64,000 nt of DNA from Spirosoma sp. SC4-14 (GCF_037201965.1 NZ_CP147518.1:3031001-3095000), one strand, 5' to 3'; positions 25,879 to 35,359 are shown, numbered from the stretch's first letter. Made by a program: numbers and translations. The notes: a model not told the origin generated them from the letters alone.

Positions 25879-28833
25879 ATGAAAAATAGACACATTTCCT
25901 TACTATTCCTAATAACGCTGTGGCATCTCACTTCGGTTTCAGCGCAAGATACGACACCGGCCTCGGCACCCGATAATCCGTTTGCCGACGCGAAAAATAA
26001 GCTCTGGCAACCGTATCGAATTACCCCCCGAACGGGGGCACAGCATATCGAGCTGTCGGGCAGTGGCTGGGAGTTATCGCATACCGACCAGCCCGTTTCT
26101 GACCTGGGCGAATTACAAAGCCAGAAGAAGGAGCCGTTTCAGACCAGTATTCCGAACTCCGTTCACTGGTCATATTTCAAAGCGGGGAAACTACCGCATC
26201 CGTATTACCACAAAAATTCGGACCAGTATAAGTTCATGGACGAGAAAGTGTGGTATTACAAAAAGTCATTTCCAACGCCCGCCAGCGCGGCAGGCAATAA
26301 CGCTTTTCTCTGTTTCGATGGGATCGACTATTTCTCGAAAATCTGGCTCAACGGTACCGTTCTGGGCGTACATGAAGGGATGTTCGGAGGGCCGTCGGTT
26401 GAAATCAGCAAGTTCCTGAAACCATCGGGCGATAACGAACTGGTTGTTGAAGTTCGGGCTGGCGATTGGGGAAATAAAGCGACTGATTATGAAAGTCTGC
26501 CCCGTAACAGCAACGGCGAATTTATGATTTCGCAGCGGAAAGGGTATAACCCACGAGCCACTGGCCGCATCATCAAACCCTGGGTCATATCGGGTGGTTC
26601 GGGCTGTGAGATGTTTTTCAGCGTGGGGATGTGGCAGGGGGTTCGGCTGGAAATTGTGCCGCCTTACCACCTCGAACGCCCGTATCTGACAACAACGGCT
26701 CTGGCTAAGGACAAAGCTCATCTGCATCTTTCCTGCGAGGTGCTGGCCGAAACCCATTCGCTGAACTATCAGCTCCATCCGTGGAACAACAGTCAGGTTC
26801 ATCATTACGACGGTCGCGTTCCCGGAACATCACCTGCTTCGAAAAATGCGTCGGTGCTCATTGAACTGGTCGATAATACCGGTAAAACCGCTCTATCGCT
26901 CGAAAAGCCCATGACCTTGTTTAAAGGGCGCACGTGGCTGGAAGAAGACCTGACCCTACCGAACCCAAAGCTCTGGAACCCCAACGGTCTGGGAGAAACT
27001 CACCTGTATCAGGTTCGGCTTTCGCTCAAACAGGATGGCAAGCTGATCGACAATCTGTCTTTTATGACCGGCATTCGTACCATCGACCGGATTCGAACGG
27101 CAGGCCCACGCTACGACGACCGCTGGGAAAACTGGCAGTTCATTGTCAATGGTAAAAAGCTTTTTGTGAAAGGAATGAATTTCACGCCACAGGACGTGCT
27201 GCTCGAAACATCGGAAGACCGGTATCGCTGGACGCTCGAAGCAGCCAAAAAAATGGGCGTTCAGCTAATACGTATCTGGGGCGGGGGACTAATCGAAACG
27301 GAACACTTCTATACTATCTGTAACGAACTCGGTATTATGGTCTGGCAGGATTTCCCGATTGGCAATCAGGATACGCCCGGCTATCCGCAGGACATTTGGG
27401 AGGCCCAGGTTGTGCAGAACATTGTTCGGTTGCGCAACCATCCATCGCTGGCAGTATGGTGTGGCGGTAACGAATTCAATCCATACTCATTGGGGAACGC
27501 CACATCGCTGGGGATAATCGAGCGCAATCTGGATATTTTCGACAGATCTGTAGCGACGGGTGGGCGGCTCTATGTTCGTACTACTCCCGACGATGGGAGT
27601 ATTCATACCTACCCCGACATGGACCCCAGCTGGTATAGTACCAGTTATCGGTATGAACCCTGGATTTCTGAAACTGGTATGCACTCCATGCCCGAAGCCG
27701 GATTGTTTTATGAACTGGTCGATAATAAAGAGTTTACGGACCTGGGCAAAATGTGGGATAAGAATTTTTATAAAACACATCCGGAGTTTATTCATCATTT
27801 CACCGAATATGGCCCCAGCCGGGTGCCGCGAATGCTGAGCCGGGCATCGCACGTGGCCGATATGACCGGCAGCCGTCCCGGTGAGCCGTCTATCGAAACC
27901 ATTACCGAAGCCAGTCAGGTTGGTGCAGGTGAGTTTTATCAGGTATTATCCGAAAAAATGCAGGGAAACTATCCCGTTACGGCGGGGTTGATGCCGTGGG
28001 TATTCAAACGCCACTGGCCCGTTATTGCCATTCAGATGATGGACTGGTTCGGTCATGCCGGGGCACCCTATTATTTCCTGAAACGAACTTACGAACCCAC
28101 GCATATTGCCCTCGACATCGACCGCCTGCTCTGGTCGGCTGGTGATTTGTTTCCGGTGAAGCTCTCGGTTACGCACGCATCCGAGCAGCCACTAGGTAAC
28201 CTGAAAGCAACCGTACGCATTCTCGACCAGTCGTTTAAACCGCTTTGGCAGAAAGAAAAAGTGGTTTCATTACCAGTGGGACCGTCGGTCGTAAAAGCCG
28301 AACTGGGGACCTGGACACTTCCTGTCGCCTACCGTGATCGTTTCTTTTTTGTGGTTACTCAACTAACCGATGCCAAAGGACAGCTTGTTTCTCGCTCGGT
28401 TTACTGGCCCCGTAGTACATCGAAACTCGATGATGCGGCTTTCCGTCAGAGATACCTGACAGAGCCACTAACCCCCTGGCCTACATTCGAAAATGGTCCG
28501 TTTCTGAAACCTACCGTAGCGGCAACACCTACCACCCTGGCCCTGGTGGTGTTGGAAAACAAAACCATACGGGACACCGAAAGCCAGATTACGGTTCAGG
28601 TACGCAATACGGGCCCAATGCCTGCTTTCATGACCACAGTGGATATTGCCGGCACAAAGCGTGCGCTGGTGGCCAGTCATGATTTCGAGTGGCTGGCTCC
28701 TGGCGAAACCAAAACCATTGCGCTAAGCGTGCGCTGGCGCGAACCAGCAACCAAAGCCAATGCCCGTATTGTGGCCAATGCCTGGAATGCTACCCCTGTA
28801 CAGACAGTCCTTGCCAACTCACAACCTCACTGA
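25879..28833 (+). CDS. GH2 family exo-glycosidase, beta-mannosidase-like
   Basis: The product is 984 residues with a signal peptide (SLLFLITLWHLTSVSAQ). The GH2 layout is visible: jelly-roll sugar-binding domain (about 90-260; WYYKKSFPTP, FDGIDYFSKIWLNG), two immunoglobulin-like domains, and the barrel (about 420-720) with KGMNFTPQDVL, IRIWGGGLIE and DFPIGNQD. The catalytic residues are seen in VWCGGNEFNP (Glu532, acid/base) and WISETGMHSMPE (Glu598, nucleophile). The WGGG and W-x-G-N-E pattern is that of beta-mannosidases and exo-beta-glucosaminidases, not of LacZ. It should trim oligosaccharides from the endo-enzymes in the periplasm. Three bases separate it from the MFS gene. Confidence 0.9.
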   Translation: MKNRHISLLFLITLWHLTSVSAQDTTPASAPDNPFADAKNKLWQPYRITPRTGAQHIELSGSGWELSHTDQPVSDLGELQSQKKEPFQTSIPNSVHWSYFKAGKLPHPYYHKNSDQYKFMDEKVWYYKKSFPTPASAAGNNAFLCFDGIDYFSKIWLNGTVLGVHEGMFGGPSVEISKFLKPSGDNELVVEVRAGDWGNKATDYESLPRNSNGEFMISQRKGYNPRATGRIIKPWVISGGSGCEMFFSVGMWQGVRLEIVPPYHLERPYLTTTALAKDKAHLHLSCEVLAETHSLNYQLHPWNNSQVHHYDGRVPGTSPASKNASVLIELVDNTGKTALSLEKPMTLFKGRTWLEEDLTLPNPKLWNPNGLGETHLYQVRLSLKQDGKLIDNLSFMTGIRTIDRIRTAGPRYDDRWENWQFIVNGKKLFVKGMNFTPQDVLLETSEDRYRWTLEAAKKMGVQLIRIWGGGLIETEHFYTICNELGIMVWQDFPIGNQDTPGYPQDIWEAQVVQNIVRLRNHPSLAVWCGGNEFNPYSLGNATSLGIIERNLDIFDRSVATGGRLYVRTTPDDGSIHTYPDMDPSWYSTSYRYEPWISETGMHSMPEAGLFYELVDNKEFTDLGKMWDKNFYKTHPEFIHHFTEYGPSRVPRMLSRASHVADMTGSRPGEPSIETITEASQVGAGEFYQVLSEKMQGNYPVTAGLMPWVFKRHWPVIAIQMMDWFGHAGAPYYFLKRTYEPTHIALDIDRLLWSAGDLFPVKLSVTHASEQPLGNLKATVRILDQSFKPLWQKEKVVSLPVGPSVVKAELGTWTLPVAYRDRFFFVVTQLTDAKGQLVSRSVYWPRSTSKLDDAAFRQRYLTEPLTPWPTFENGPFLKPTVAATPTTLALVVLENKTIRDTESQITVQVRNTGPMPAFMTTVDIAGTKRALVASHDFEWLAPGETKTIALSVRWREPATKANARIVANAWNATPVQTVLANSQPH

Positions 28834-28836
28834 CCG

Positions 28837-30102
28837 ATGCTAACCAACTCACCGCCGAAGGCAACGCCGATGTCGTCGGCCACGGCGCCCAAATGGCAAC
28901 TTCTTGCGCTACTCTGGCTGGCCTTTTTTCTGAATCAGGCCGATCGGCAGATTTTCAGTGTCGTGCTTCCACTGATCCGTTCCGATCTGGGACTGAGTGA
29001 CGCCGATTTGGGGCTAATTGCATCGGCACTGGTCTGGACATACGGTTTGCTGGTACCTATCGCTGGTTTCATTGGCGATCGTATTTCGCGTCGGAATATT
29101 CTCGGAGTTTGTCTGCTGTTCTGGTCGAGTACAACACTTTTTACGGGGTTATGCTCAACCGTAAGTCAGTTTATTCTGCTGCGCGGTGTTGGCACGGGTG
29201 GGGGCGAAGCATTCTATGCGCCATCGGCAAACGCAATGCTGGGTGAGACATATAAGGAGAGCCGTTCATGGGCGTTGTCGGTTCATCAGACGGCGGTGTA
29301 TTTTGGCATCATTCTAAGCGGTGTCATTGCTGGCTATGTGGGCCAGCATTACGGCTGGCGCAATGCTTTTTACCTGTTCGGAAGCCTGGGAATTGTGCTG
29401 GCGCTGGTCTTTTTTTATCGTATTCCAAAGGATAAACCAGGCAATGAGAGAACAGAAACTGCTTCGGTTGTTTCTGAAACACTGGCAACGGCCCGCATTA
29501 TTGTTCGTAAACCAACGGTGGTCCTATTAACTCTGGGGTTCGGCTGTATGGTTTTTGTTAATGTGGGGTATTTGACCTGGATGCCCTCGTTTCTGGTCGA
29601 TAAGTTTGGTCAGAGCCTGGCCGAAGCCGGTTTCTCGGCGCTATTCTACCATCATCTTGGGGCTTTTCTGGGCGTACTATCAGGCGCAAAAATCGCCGAT
29701 CATTTTGCCAAAACCGATCCGCGTAGTCGGCTGGTCGTTCAGTCGGCTGGATTGTTGCTGGGGGCTCCCTTCATCTACGGCATCAGCATGAGCCCGACAC
29801 CAGTGCTTACCTACATCGCTCTGTTCCTATTCGGTATTTTCCGGGGCTGGTACGACTCCAACATTGTGGCCTCGCTCTACGAAGTAGTTGCCCCGAAAAT
29901 CCGTTCGTCGGCATATGGGTTGATGTTGGCCTGTGCCTTCCTGATCGGGTCAATGGCCCCCTATCTGCTTGGCGTCCTGAAACCTACCCTGGGTTTAACG
30001 GTCGGGCTGGCCAGTTTGTCGGGGGTATATGTATTGGGCGGATTACTGATTGGTAGTGGTGCCATCTGGTTTTTCAGAAACGATCGTGAACACGCCCTAT
30101 GA
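28837..30102 (+). CDS. MFS transporter, sugar-acid (hexuronate)-like
   Basis: The product is 421 residues with 12 membrane helices. MFS landmarks: FLNQADRQIFSVVLPLI in helix 1, the loop 2-3 motif GDRISRRNILG, GGGEAFYAPSANAM in helix 4, and a matching second half (SGAKIADHF). The N-terminal D-R-Q and GDRxSRR patterns match the anion:cation symporter group, which transports hexuronates and other organic anions. Here it probably takes a released sugar or sugar acid into the cytoplasm. Start ATG 28837 is 3 bases after the GH2 stop and the gene overlaps the next by 4 bases (ATGA), so translation is coupled. Confidence 0.92.
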   Translation: MLTNSPPKATPMSSATAPKWQLLALLWLAFFLNQADRQIFSVVLPLIRSDLGLSDADLGLIASALVWTYGLLVPIAGFIGDRISRRNILGVCLLFWSSTTLFTGLCSTVSQFILLRGVGTGGGEAFYAPSANAMLGETYKESRSWALSVHQTAVYFGIILSGVIAGYVGQHYGWRNAFYLFGSLGIVLALVFFYRIPKDKPGNERTETASVVSETLATARIIVRKPTVVLLTLGFGCMVFVNVGYLTWMPSFLVDKFGQSLAEAGFSALFYHHLGAFLGVLSGAKIADHFAKTDPRSRLVVQSAGLLLGAPFIYGISMSPTPVLTYIALFLFGIFRGWYDSNIVASLYEVVAPKIRSSAYGLMLACAFLIGSMAPYLLGVLKPTLGLTVGLASLSGVYVLGGLLIGSGAIWFFRNDREHAL

Positions 30103-31760
30103 AACGACGCGACTTTATAACACATTCAACCTTACTCAGTGGATTGATGATGACCAACGTTACGAACGCTTTGGCCCCACCTACCGATTTGCTGTCGGTT
30201 CCAAATTTGCTCTGTCTGTGGGATTTTTCCAGTAAGCATCCACTCCGGGAGCATCCACTCCGGGCCAAAGGAAAGTATGCCTACCAGCTTCGAGAGCCAA
30301 CCGGCCCGATTCCAATCGTTAAGGAAGGTATTTTGTCCGGCTATTCCCTTGCTATTAAGGAACATGCCTATCTCAGCATTCCGCGCTCTGAGTGTCCGGG
30401 CTTAAATATACGGGGTAAGAATGCGCAGGTATCGGTGCTGGCCTGGGTAAAACGGCAACCCAAAAGCCGGGGTAATGCCGAATGCGAAGCCATTGCGGGT
30501 ATGTGGAACGAAACCAACCGAAAACGACAATACTGTCTGTTTCTGAACATCCGACTGAATCAGAGTGGCGAACAGGTTTGTGGGCACATTTCGGGCGTTG
30601 GTGGGCCAACACCGGGAGAGAAATGGTGCGTCGATGTGTCGATTGGCAAAACGCCGGTATTGTTCGATGAATGGACGTTTGTTGCCATGACCTACGATGG
30701 AAACCAGATCAAATCGTACCGAAATGGTGAGTACGACGAGCGCGAAAACCAGAATCCATATCCCTACACAGAAGGGATTTTTGATGGGGGCGAAGAGGGT
30801 GCCGACTTTACCGTTGGAGCTGTTCATCGGTTAGGAGCCATTGGGAACGACTTTGTAGGGCAACTGGGTGGTTTAGCCGTGTTCGACCGGGCGTTGTCGG
30901 CCGACGAAATTCGGCAGATTCATCGACGGTACCCACTTCCAAACTCTCCCCGAATCGGGGTGTTAACCACGGGAGTTCGTTTTCCTGAAGGGCCAGCTTT
31001 TGCCAATGATGGTAGCCTTTGGGCTGTTGAGCTGAAAGGCGAAAGTCTGATTAGGTATCAGAATGGTACCGTCAAACGCTTCCCTGTTGGTGGCGAACCA
31101 AACGGTATTGCCATTGATTCAGACGGCAAAATCTGGTTTTGCGATGCTGGCCAGCGGTCCATTCGCCGGTTCGATCCTGAAACCGAAAAAACGGAGACAA
31201 TGCTGGATAAAATCATGGGCGAATCGTTGAATAAACCCAATGACCTCGCTTTCGATTCGGCAGGTAATCTGTTGTTCACCTGTCCGGGCGAATCGCGCCG
31301 GGAGCCAACGGGTTATGCTGGCGTTCGGATGCGGGATGGAACTGTAAAGAAAATTACGACCGAAAAGTATTTCCCGAATGGGCTGGCATTGACACTCGAC
31401 GGGAAACAGTTAATTCTTGCTGAAACCTATAAGCATCGGCTCTGGAAAGGCAAATGGAACGTGGAAACGGGCGAGTGGACCGAGGCCGAAGTGTGGGCAA
31501 AGGTGCAGGGGCCTACTGGACCGGGTGGCCCCGATGGCATGGCGTTTGGTGAAGAAGGCAACCTCTACGTGGCTGTTTACGGAACAGGTAAGGTGCATGT
31601 TATTAACCAGCATGGCGATGTTGTTCACCTGATTGACTTGCCGGGGCAAAACCCAACAAACTGCGCATTTGATCCGTCGGGGCGATTGGGGCTTGTTATC
31701 ACCGAGGCCGAAAAAGGACAGATGCTAACCTACCGGTCACCATTGAAAGGCATTATCTGA
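30099..31760 (+). CDS. LamG-like domain fused to SMP-30/gluconolactonase-like propeller
   Basis: The product is 553 residues. The N-terminus MKRRDFITHSTLLSG has twin arginines like a Tat signal peptide. Residues about 40-285 form a concanavalin-A-like LamG domain (VSVLAWVKRQP, EWTFVAMTYDGNQIKSYRNG, GGLAVFDRALSADEIRQIH). Residues about 300-553 form a six-bladed SMP-30 propeller with metal-site residues (FPEGPAFANDGSLWAVE, PNGIAIDSDGKIWFCD, NKPNDLAFDSAGNL, GPDGMAFGEEGNLYVAVYG). It would bind glycan and hydrolyse an aldono-lactone outside the cytoplasm. ATG 30099 overlaps the MFS stop by 4 bases. The fusion is unusual, and a purely glycan-binding propeller is the alternative. Confidence 0.88.
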   Translation: MKRRDFITHSTLLSGLMMTNVTNALAPPTDLLSVPNLLCLWDFSSKHPLREHPLRAKGKYAYQLREPTGPIPIVKEGILSGYSLAIKEHAYLSIPRSECPGLNIRGKNAQVSVLAWVKRQPKSRGNAECEAIAGMWNETNRKRQYCLFLNIRLNQSGEQVCGHISGVGGPTPGEKWCVDVSIGKTPVLFDEWTFVAMTYDGNQIKSYRNGEYDERENQNPYPYTEGIFDGGEEGADFTVGAVHRLGAIGNDFVGQLGGLAVFDRALSADEIRQIHRRYPLPNSPRIGVLTTGVRFPEGPAFANDGSLWAVELKGESLIRYQNGTVKRFPVGGEPNGIAIDSDGKIWFCDAGQRSIRRFDPETEKTETMLDKIMGESLNKPNDLAFDSAGNLLFTCPGESRREPTGYAGVRMRDGTVKKITTEKYFPNGLALTLDGKQLILAETYKHRLWKGKWNVETGEWTEAEVWAKVQGPTGPGGPDGMAFGEEGNLYVAVYGTGKVHVINQHGDVVHLIDLPGQNPTNCAFDPSGRLGLVITEAEKGQMLTYRSPLKGII

Positions 31761-31796
31761 ACTCTATAGAACGACACAAAACACAGACGAACAACC

Positions 31797-32510
31797 ATGG
31801 AAATAATTTCGAATTCGTATCCTGTTCGGAAAAAAGAAGTCAATTATGATTGGCAGGAAATACAGGATCGTTATCTGAAACTCTATGCCGGACTTGTATC
31901 CGATGCCCTCGAACATATGGGCTATCATAATCAGTGCATGGCCAGCGGCATCTACCCGCTCACGCATAACATGAAAGTGGCAGGGCCAGCCTTCACCGCT
32001 CATGGCATCAGTACTCCCAGTCGCGACGAAAAAGTCCACGACATCCGCCTGGGCATGTTTAAGAGCATGACGCCCGGTGTGGTGCAGATTCGGGATACGC
32101 AAGGTGATACATCCTGCGGACAATTTGGCGAAATTTCGGCCACGGCGGCTGCCGCCCATGGTTGCGTGGGAGCTGTAATCGATGGCTCTACCCGCGACTC
32201 TAATTACCTGATCGATATGGGGTTTTCGACATTCTGTCGGTTTCGCAATCCGGTCGAAGCCTTTGGCCGGTTTATGGTTGTCGACTATCAGATTCCGATT
32301 TATGTAAAAGGCATGAGCGGACTCCTCGTAGTGCATCCCGGCGATTATGTTTTCGGGGATAACGACGGGGTTGTAATTGTGCCTCAGGAATTAACCATAC
32401 CCGTACTGGAACTAGCCGAAGAGTGGTTTGCCAGTGAAGCTAAAAGCCGCCAGGCCATGGCCGAAGGTAAGAATCCATTTGATGTTTATGAAGAGTTTGG
32501 GCGGTTTTAA
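31797..32510 (+). CDS. RraA/HMG-aldolase family protein
   Basis: The product is 237 residues of the RraA-like fold. The class II pyruvate aldolase signature is visible: GQFGEISATAAAAHGCVGAVIDGSTRDSN, the G-x20-R-D/E pattern in which Arg binds pyruvate oxygen and the following Asp holds the divalent metal. Members cleave 4-hydroxy-4-methyl-2-oxoglutarate or related 2-keto acids to pyruvate. Others (true RraA) inhibit RNase E, but those lack the metal Asp. As the last gene of the cluster, an aldolase acting on the 2-keto-3-deoxy acid from the dehydratase is a reasonable inference. Cytoplasmic. It lies 36 bases after the lactonase-like gene. Confidence 0.9.
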   Translation: MEIISNSYPVRKKEVNYDWQEIQDRYLKLYAGLVSDALEHMGYHNQCMASGIYPLTHNMKVAGPAFTAHGISTPSRDEKVHDIRLGMFKSMTPGVVQIRDTQGDTSCGQFGEISATAAAAHGCVGAVIDGSTRDSNYLIDMGFSTFCRFRNPVEAFGRFMVVDYQIPIYVKGMSGLLVVHPGDYVFGDNDGVVIVPQELTIPVLELAEEWFASEAKSRQAMAEGKNPFDVYEEFGRF

Positions 32511-32855
32511 CGCCGAATAAAAACTGATAGAGCAATCGGGTAACTCCACTACTCAGGAAAACAGGCCGTACGTTTTTCTGTTGCTTCCCGGTTAAAAACT
32601 CCTGCCATATCCGGTGCCTCAGTAAAGCCCCCTGCAAAGGTGTTGCTTCCTGGTTGTTGAGTTGTAGGGCAGGGGTAAAACTGACGCGGAAACAGGAGGG
32701 GTCATAAGGTTCCTGAAATCGATAGGCAATGACGGGCGCACACTGAATAGTGACCGATCACCCATACGGTGTCTGGTTATAACTCCAGTTGCGCCCGATT
32801 GACGAACGAAGACCTGGTTGCGGATGCGGTTTATCGAGGAGGGCTATGCCCTTAG
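32511..32855 (-). pseudogene. decayed coding frame in a 345-base gap
   Basis: Between the convergent RraA and secreted-protein genes there is no intact gene. On the minus strand one frame reads as protein-like for about 100 codons: FLTKGIALLDKPHPQPGL, then SSIGRNWSYNQTPYG, an in-frame TGA at about 32763, then SVTIQCAPVIAYRFQEPYD and SFTPALQLNNQEATPLQ, continuing into the 3' end of the RraA gene without a proper stop. The upstream neighbour ends one frame away. It is probably a remnant, either of an independent gene or of a frameshifted extension of the 32856-33257 gene. Family unknown. Confidence 0.4.
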
Positions 32856-33257
32856 TCAAAAAGCTTCGTAACGGATTCGAATCGTTCGTTTGTCGTTTTC
32901 GTCCGGTTTGCCGATTGAAATCGTTTGGATTGATACGCTCTTGTTTCGGATCACCTCCCGAACATAATTGACATCGGTGGTGGGTTGCTCGTTCAGATAA
33001 TAGGTGACTGAGCCTTTGGGGTAATCGAATAAATTAAGAGGATACCCCGTTGTGGTGTCGGTATAACTGATTCTCCTGAAACTGGTACGTATAAAGGGGC
33101 CTGTCGGGAAATAATCAATTATTTCGGAGTTGCCTGACTTGAGTTGCTGATAGGTAGGAAAGTCGGGTTGGGTTTTGTTCTGGCCAAAAACAAGATGGCC
33201 AAAAAAGGTAGAACCGACAACTACAAAAGCGAAAATTTGTAGCGAGAGACGTACCAT
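32856..33257 (-). CDS. small secreted protein of unknown function
   Basis: The product is 133 residues from ATG 33255-33257, chosen because it begins a signal peptide (MVRLSLQIFAFVVVGSTFFG, cleavage near VFGQN). An upstream in-frame Met (33338) would add 27 odd residues. The mature part is small and beta-rich (FIRTSFRRISYTDTT, GSVTYYLNEQPTTDV) and ends RTIRIRYEAF. It may be truncated: the sequence just beyond its stop keeps a protein-like frame in another phase. No family is recognised. It lies downstream of mlaD, 177 bases away, so it may be read through from the mla operon. Confidence 0.6.
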   Translation of the reverse strand: MVRLSLQIFAFVVVGSTFFGHLVFGQNKTQPDFPTYQQLKSGNSEIIDYFPTGPFIRTSFRRISYTDTTTGYPLNLFDYPKGSVTYYLNEQPTTDVNYVREVIRNKSVSIQTISIGKPDENDKRTIRIRYEAF

Positions 33258-33434
33258 AATTTTTAGGATAAAAGGGTAGGTTGAAAAAGACTCTACCCCT
33301 GCCAGAAGTTGCAGCTCAAAGTAGGCAACTAGTAGCAAGGGTAGATAGTCCGTGCGTAAGTAAAACGCTTAATAGTTGTTGGTTAGTATATCGCTAGTGG
33401 ATATTCTGTGACATAATTGACGGTAAGAGAGCTG

Positions 33435-34457
33435 TTACTGCTGAGCGGCTGTACTGTCGGCTTTTCGCTTGGCCTCCTCTTTGGCTCGTTTCTTGAAAAA
33501 CCCCCGCAACAGGAAATTACTCTGAGCTGCCTTTAAATCTTCGTTGAGCAGCGCAGTGCCCTGACTGAGATTCTTCAGCGTTGTCTGTAAATTACTGGCC
33601 GATTCCTGGTCTGTTAATAAAACCCCGAGGGGACTGTTGTTATTATTTAGCTTCTCCGATGCCCGATGGAGATTGTCTGAAGACCGGTTCAGGTTGGTAA
33701 CGGTTTTCTCGGCCGTATTGGCCGCACTTTCAAATCGGGCTGCCGAACGACTCAGGCGACGGAACACCGTTGTGTCGGTTACGAGTTCATTGGCCAGTGT
33801 GCCTTTGTTGTTAAGTTTAGCGGCAAATTGCGACACCGAGCCAGTTATGCGGGTCGTGTTTTCAGAAGCACGCTCCAGATTCTCCATGGCTCGCTTGAAA
33901 TGATTAGCCACCAGCGAGTCGGTCAGAACGGCCCCTACAGTACCTTTTCCTTTTCGAAGATTGCCAACCAGTTCTTTAAAATCCTTCGTCACCCGCAGCA
34001 GGTTGTTGTTGTTTTCCTGGAGCGTTTCCATAATCTGGTCGGAGCTGAGGGCTGCCAGGGTTTGTAAACGATCGCCGTCTTCTACCTCCGGATGGCTATT
34101 GGTGCCCCCCGCCAGCACAACAATCTTGTTCCCAATCAGACCGTCGGAACTGATTGTGGCCGTGGCATCCTGACGAATATATTGCTGCGAACTTTGTTCG
34201 ACATCCATATCGACCTCCACCTGCGAATTGCTAAGGATGCTTACGCGCTTGACGGTGCCAACCTTAACGCCTGAGAACCAGACGTTGTTGCCTGCCTTTA
34301 AACCCGCAACATCTTTAAAAACGGCAATCAGTCGAATACTCTTGGTAAAACGCTTCTGCTGGCCTCCCAGCACAAACACTCCTGCCACAAAAATGACGAT
34401 GCCCAGCAGAACAAAAATGCCAACAACAACGGAGCGTTTATTCGATTCTGTACTCAT
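33435..34457 (-). CDS. mlaD: MlaD/MCE-domain lipid-transport protein
   Basis: The product is 340 residues: one N-terminal membrane anchor (VVVGIFVLLGIVIFVAGVFVL), then an MCE domain (about 35-120: FKDVAGLKAGNNVWFSGVKVG, DATATISSDGLIGNKIVVL), then a long helical, Ser/Asn-rich C-terminal region (KKGTVGAVLTDSLV-like, repeated LENASENTTRIT-type turns) ending in basic residues. MCE proteins form hexameric rings that carry phospholipids between inner and outer membranes. The extended coiled helical region fits a periplasm-spanning tunnel. Third gene of the mlaE-mlaF-mlaD operon (146 bases after mlaF). Confidence 0.93.
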   Translation of the reverse strand: MSTESNKRSVVVGIFVLLGIVIFVAGVFVLGGQQKRFTKSIRLIAVFKDVAGLKAGNNVWFSGVKVGTVKRVSILSNSQVEVDMDVEQSSQQYIRQDATATISSDGLIGNKIVVLAGGTNSHPEVEDGDRLQTLAALSSDQIMETLQENNNNLLRVTKDFKELVGNLRKGKGTVGAVLTDSLVANHFKRAMENLERASENTTRITGSVSQFAAKLNNKGTLANELVTDTTVFRRLSRSAARFESAANTAEKTVTNLNRSSDNLHRASEKLNNNNSPLGVLLTDQESASNLQTTLKNLSQGTALLNEDLKAAQSNFLLRGFFKKRAKEEAKRKADSTAAQQ

Positions 34458-34603
34458 AGTGTATCAATTGAATGGGAAATTCGGGTAGATTGTATTTGGG
34501 GATGTTCGGTAACTAGGTAACTATGAGAACCAGTAATTGGTTAATAAATAATGCTTTAAGGCATAAATCGGGCTACTTCTCATACCCCGCCACACTGCCG
34601 GAT

Positions 34604-35359
34604 TTAGGTAACAAAATTATAGTTGTAGAACTGCCTTACCCGTTCGTCGGGGTCGGCAAAAACCTCATCGAACGTACCAACCCGCTCGAAACGGCCATCC
34701 AGAAGCATGGCTACCCGGTCGCCGGTGCTTTTTGCACAGGTCAGGTCGTGAGTAATAATAATTGAAGTGGCTTTAAACCGTTCCTTAACTTCATTGATCA
34801 GGTTATTGATTTCAATACAGGTAATGGGGTCAAGTCCGGCGGTGGGTTCATCATAGAGCATGATTTCGGGCTTGAGCATCAGGGTTCGGGCAATACCGAT
34901 TCGTTTACGCTGCCCTCCCGAAAGCTCCGAGGGCATCTGGTTTATCGTTTGCGATAAACCCACATCGTCCAGCGCTTCTTCAACAGCCCGGTCAATCTCA
35001 CCCTGCGATAGGTTTCTGACATTGCGCACGAGCGGAAATTCCAGATTCTCGCGAATACTCATACTGTCGTAGAGGGCGCTACTCTGAAACGAAAACCCAA
35101 CTTTTTGCCGAAACTGATCCAGTTCGATACCGTGCAGCGTTTCAACATCCTGCCCCAGCACAATAACTTTGCCCGCATCGGGTTTCAGTAAACCAACAAT
35201 AATTTTGATCAATACTGATTTACCGGTACCCGACCGCCCCAGTACAACCATATTTTCGCCCCGTTTCACCTCCAGGTCAATTCCTCGCAGTACATGAAGA
35301 TCGCCGAATGATTTTTTTAGTCCGTGGATACTAATGATCGGGTCGTTTGCAGGTGTCAT
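34604..35359 (-). CDS. mlaF: MlaF-like ABC transporter ATPase
   Basis: The product is 251 residues. Walker A is at GRSGTGKSV (41-49), Q-loop at GFSFQSSALYD, signature ELSGGQRKRIGIAR (145-158), Walker B with catalytic Glu at IMLYDEPTAGLDP, and a switch His in IIITHDLTCA. The SALYDSMSIRENLEFPL segment is typical of the Mla group of lipid importer/exporter ATPases. It powers phospholipid transport with the MlaE permease, 67 bases upstream in the operon. Cytoplasmic, bound to the inner-membrane complex. Confidence 0.95.
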   Translation of the reverse strand: MTPANDPIISIHGLKKSFGDLHVLRGIDLEVKRGENMVVLGRSGTGKSVLIKIIVGLLKPDAGKVIVLGQDVETLHGIELDQFRQKVGFSFQSSALYDSMSIRENLEFPLVRNVRNLSQGEIDRAVEEALDDVGLSQTINQMPSELSGGQRKRIGIARTLMLKPEIMLYDEPTAGLDPITCIEINNLINEVKERFKATSIIITHDLTCAKSTGDRVAMLLDGRFERVGTFDEVFADPDERVRQFYNYNFVT

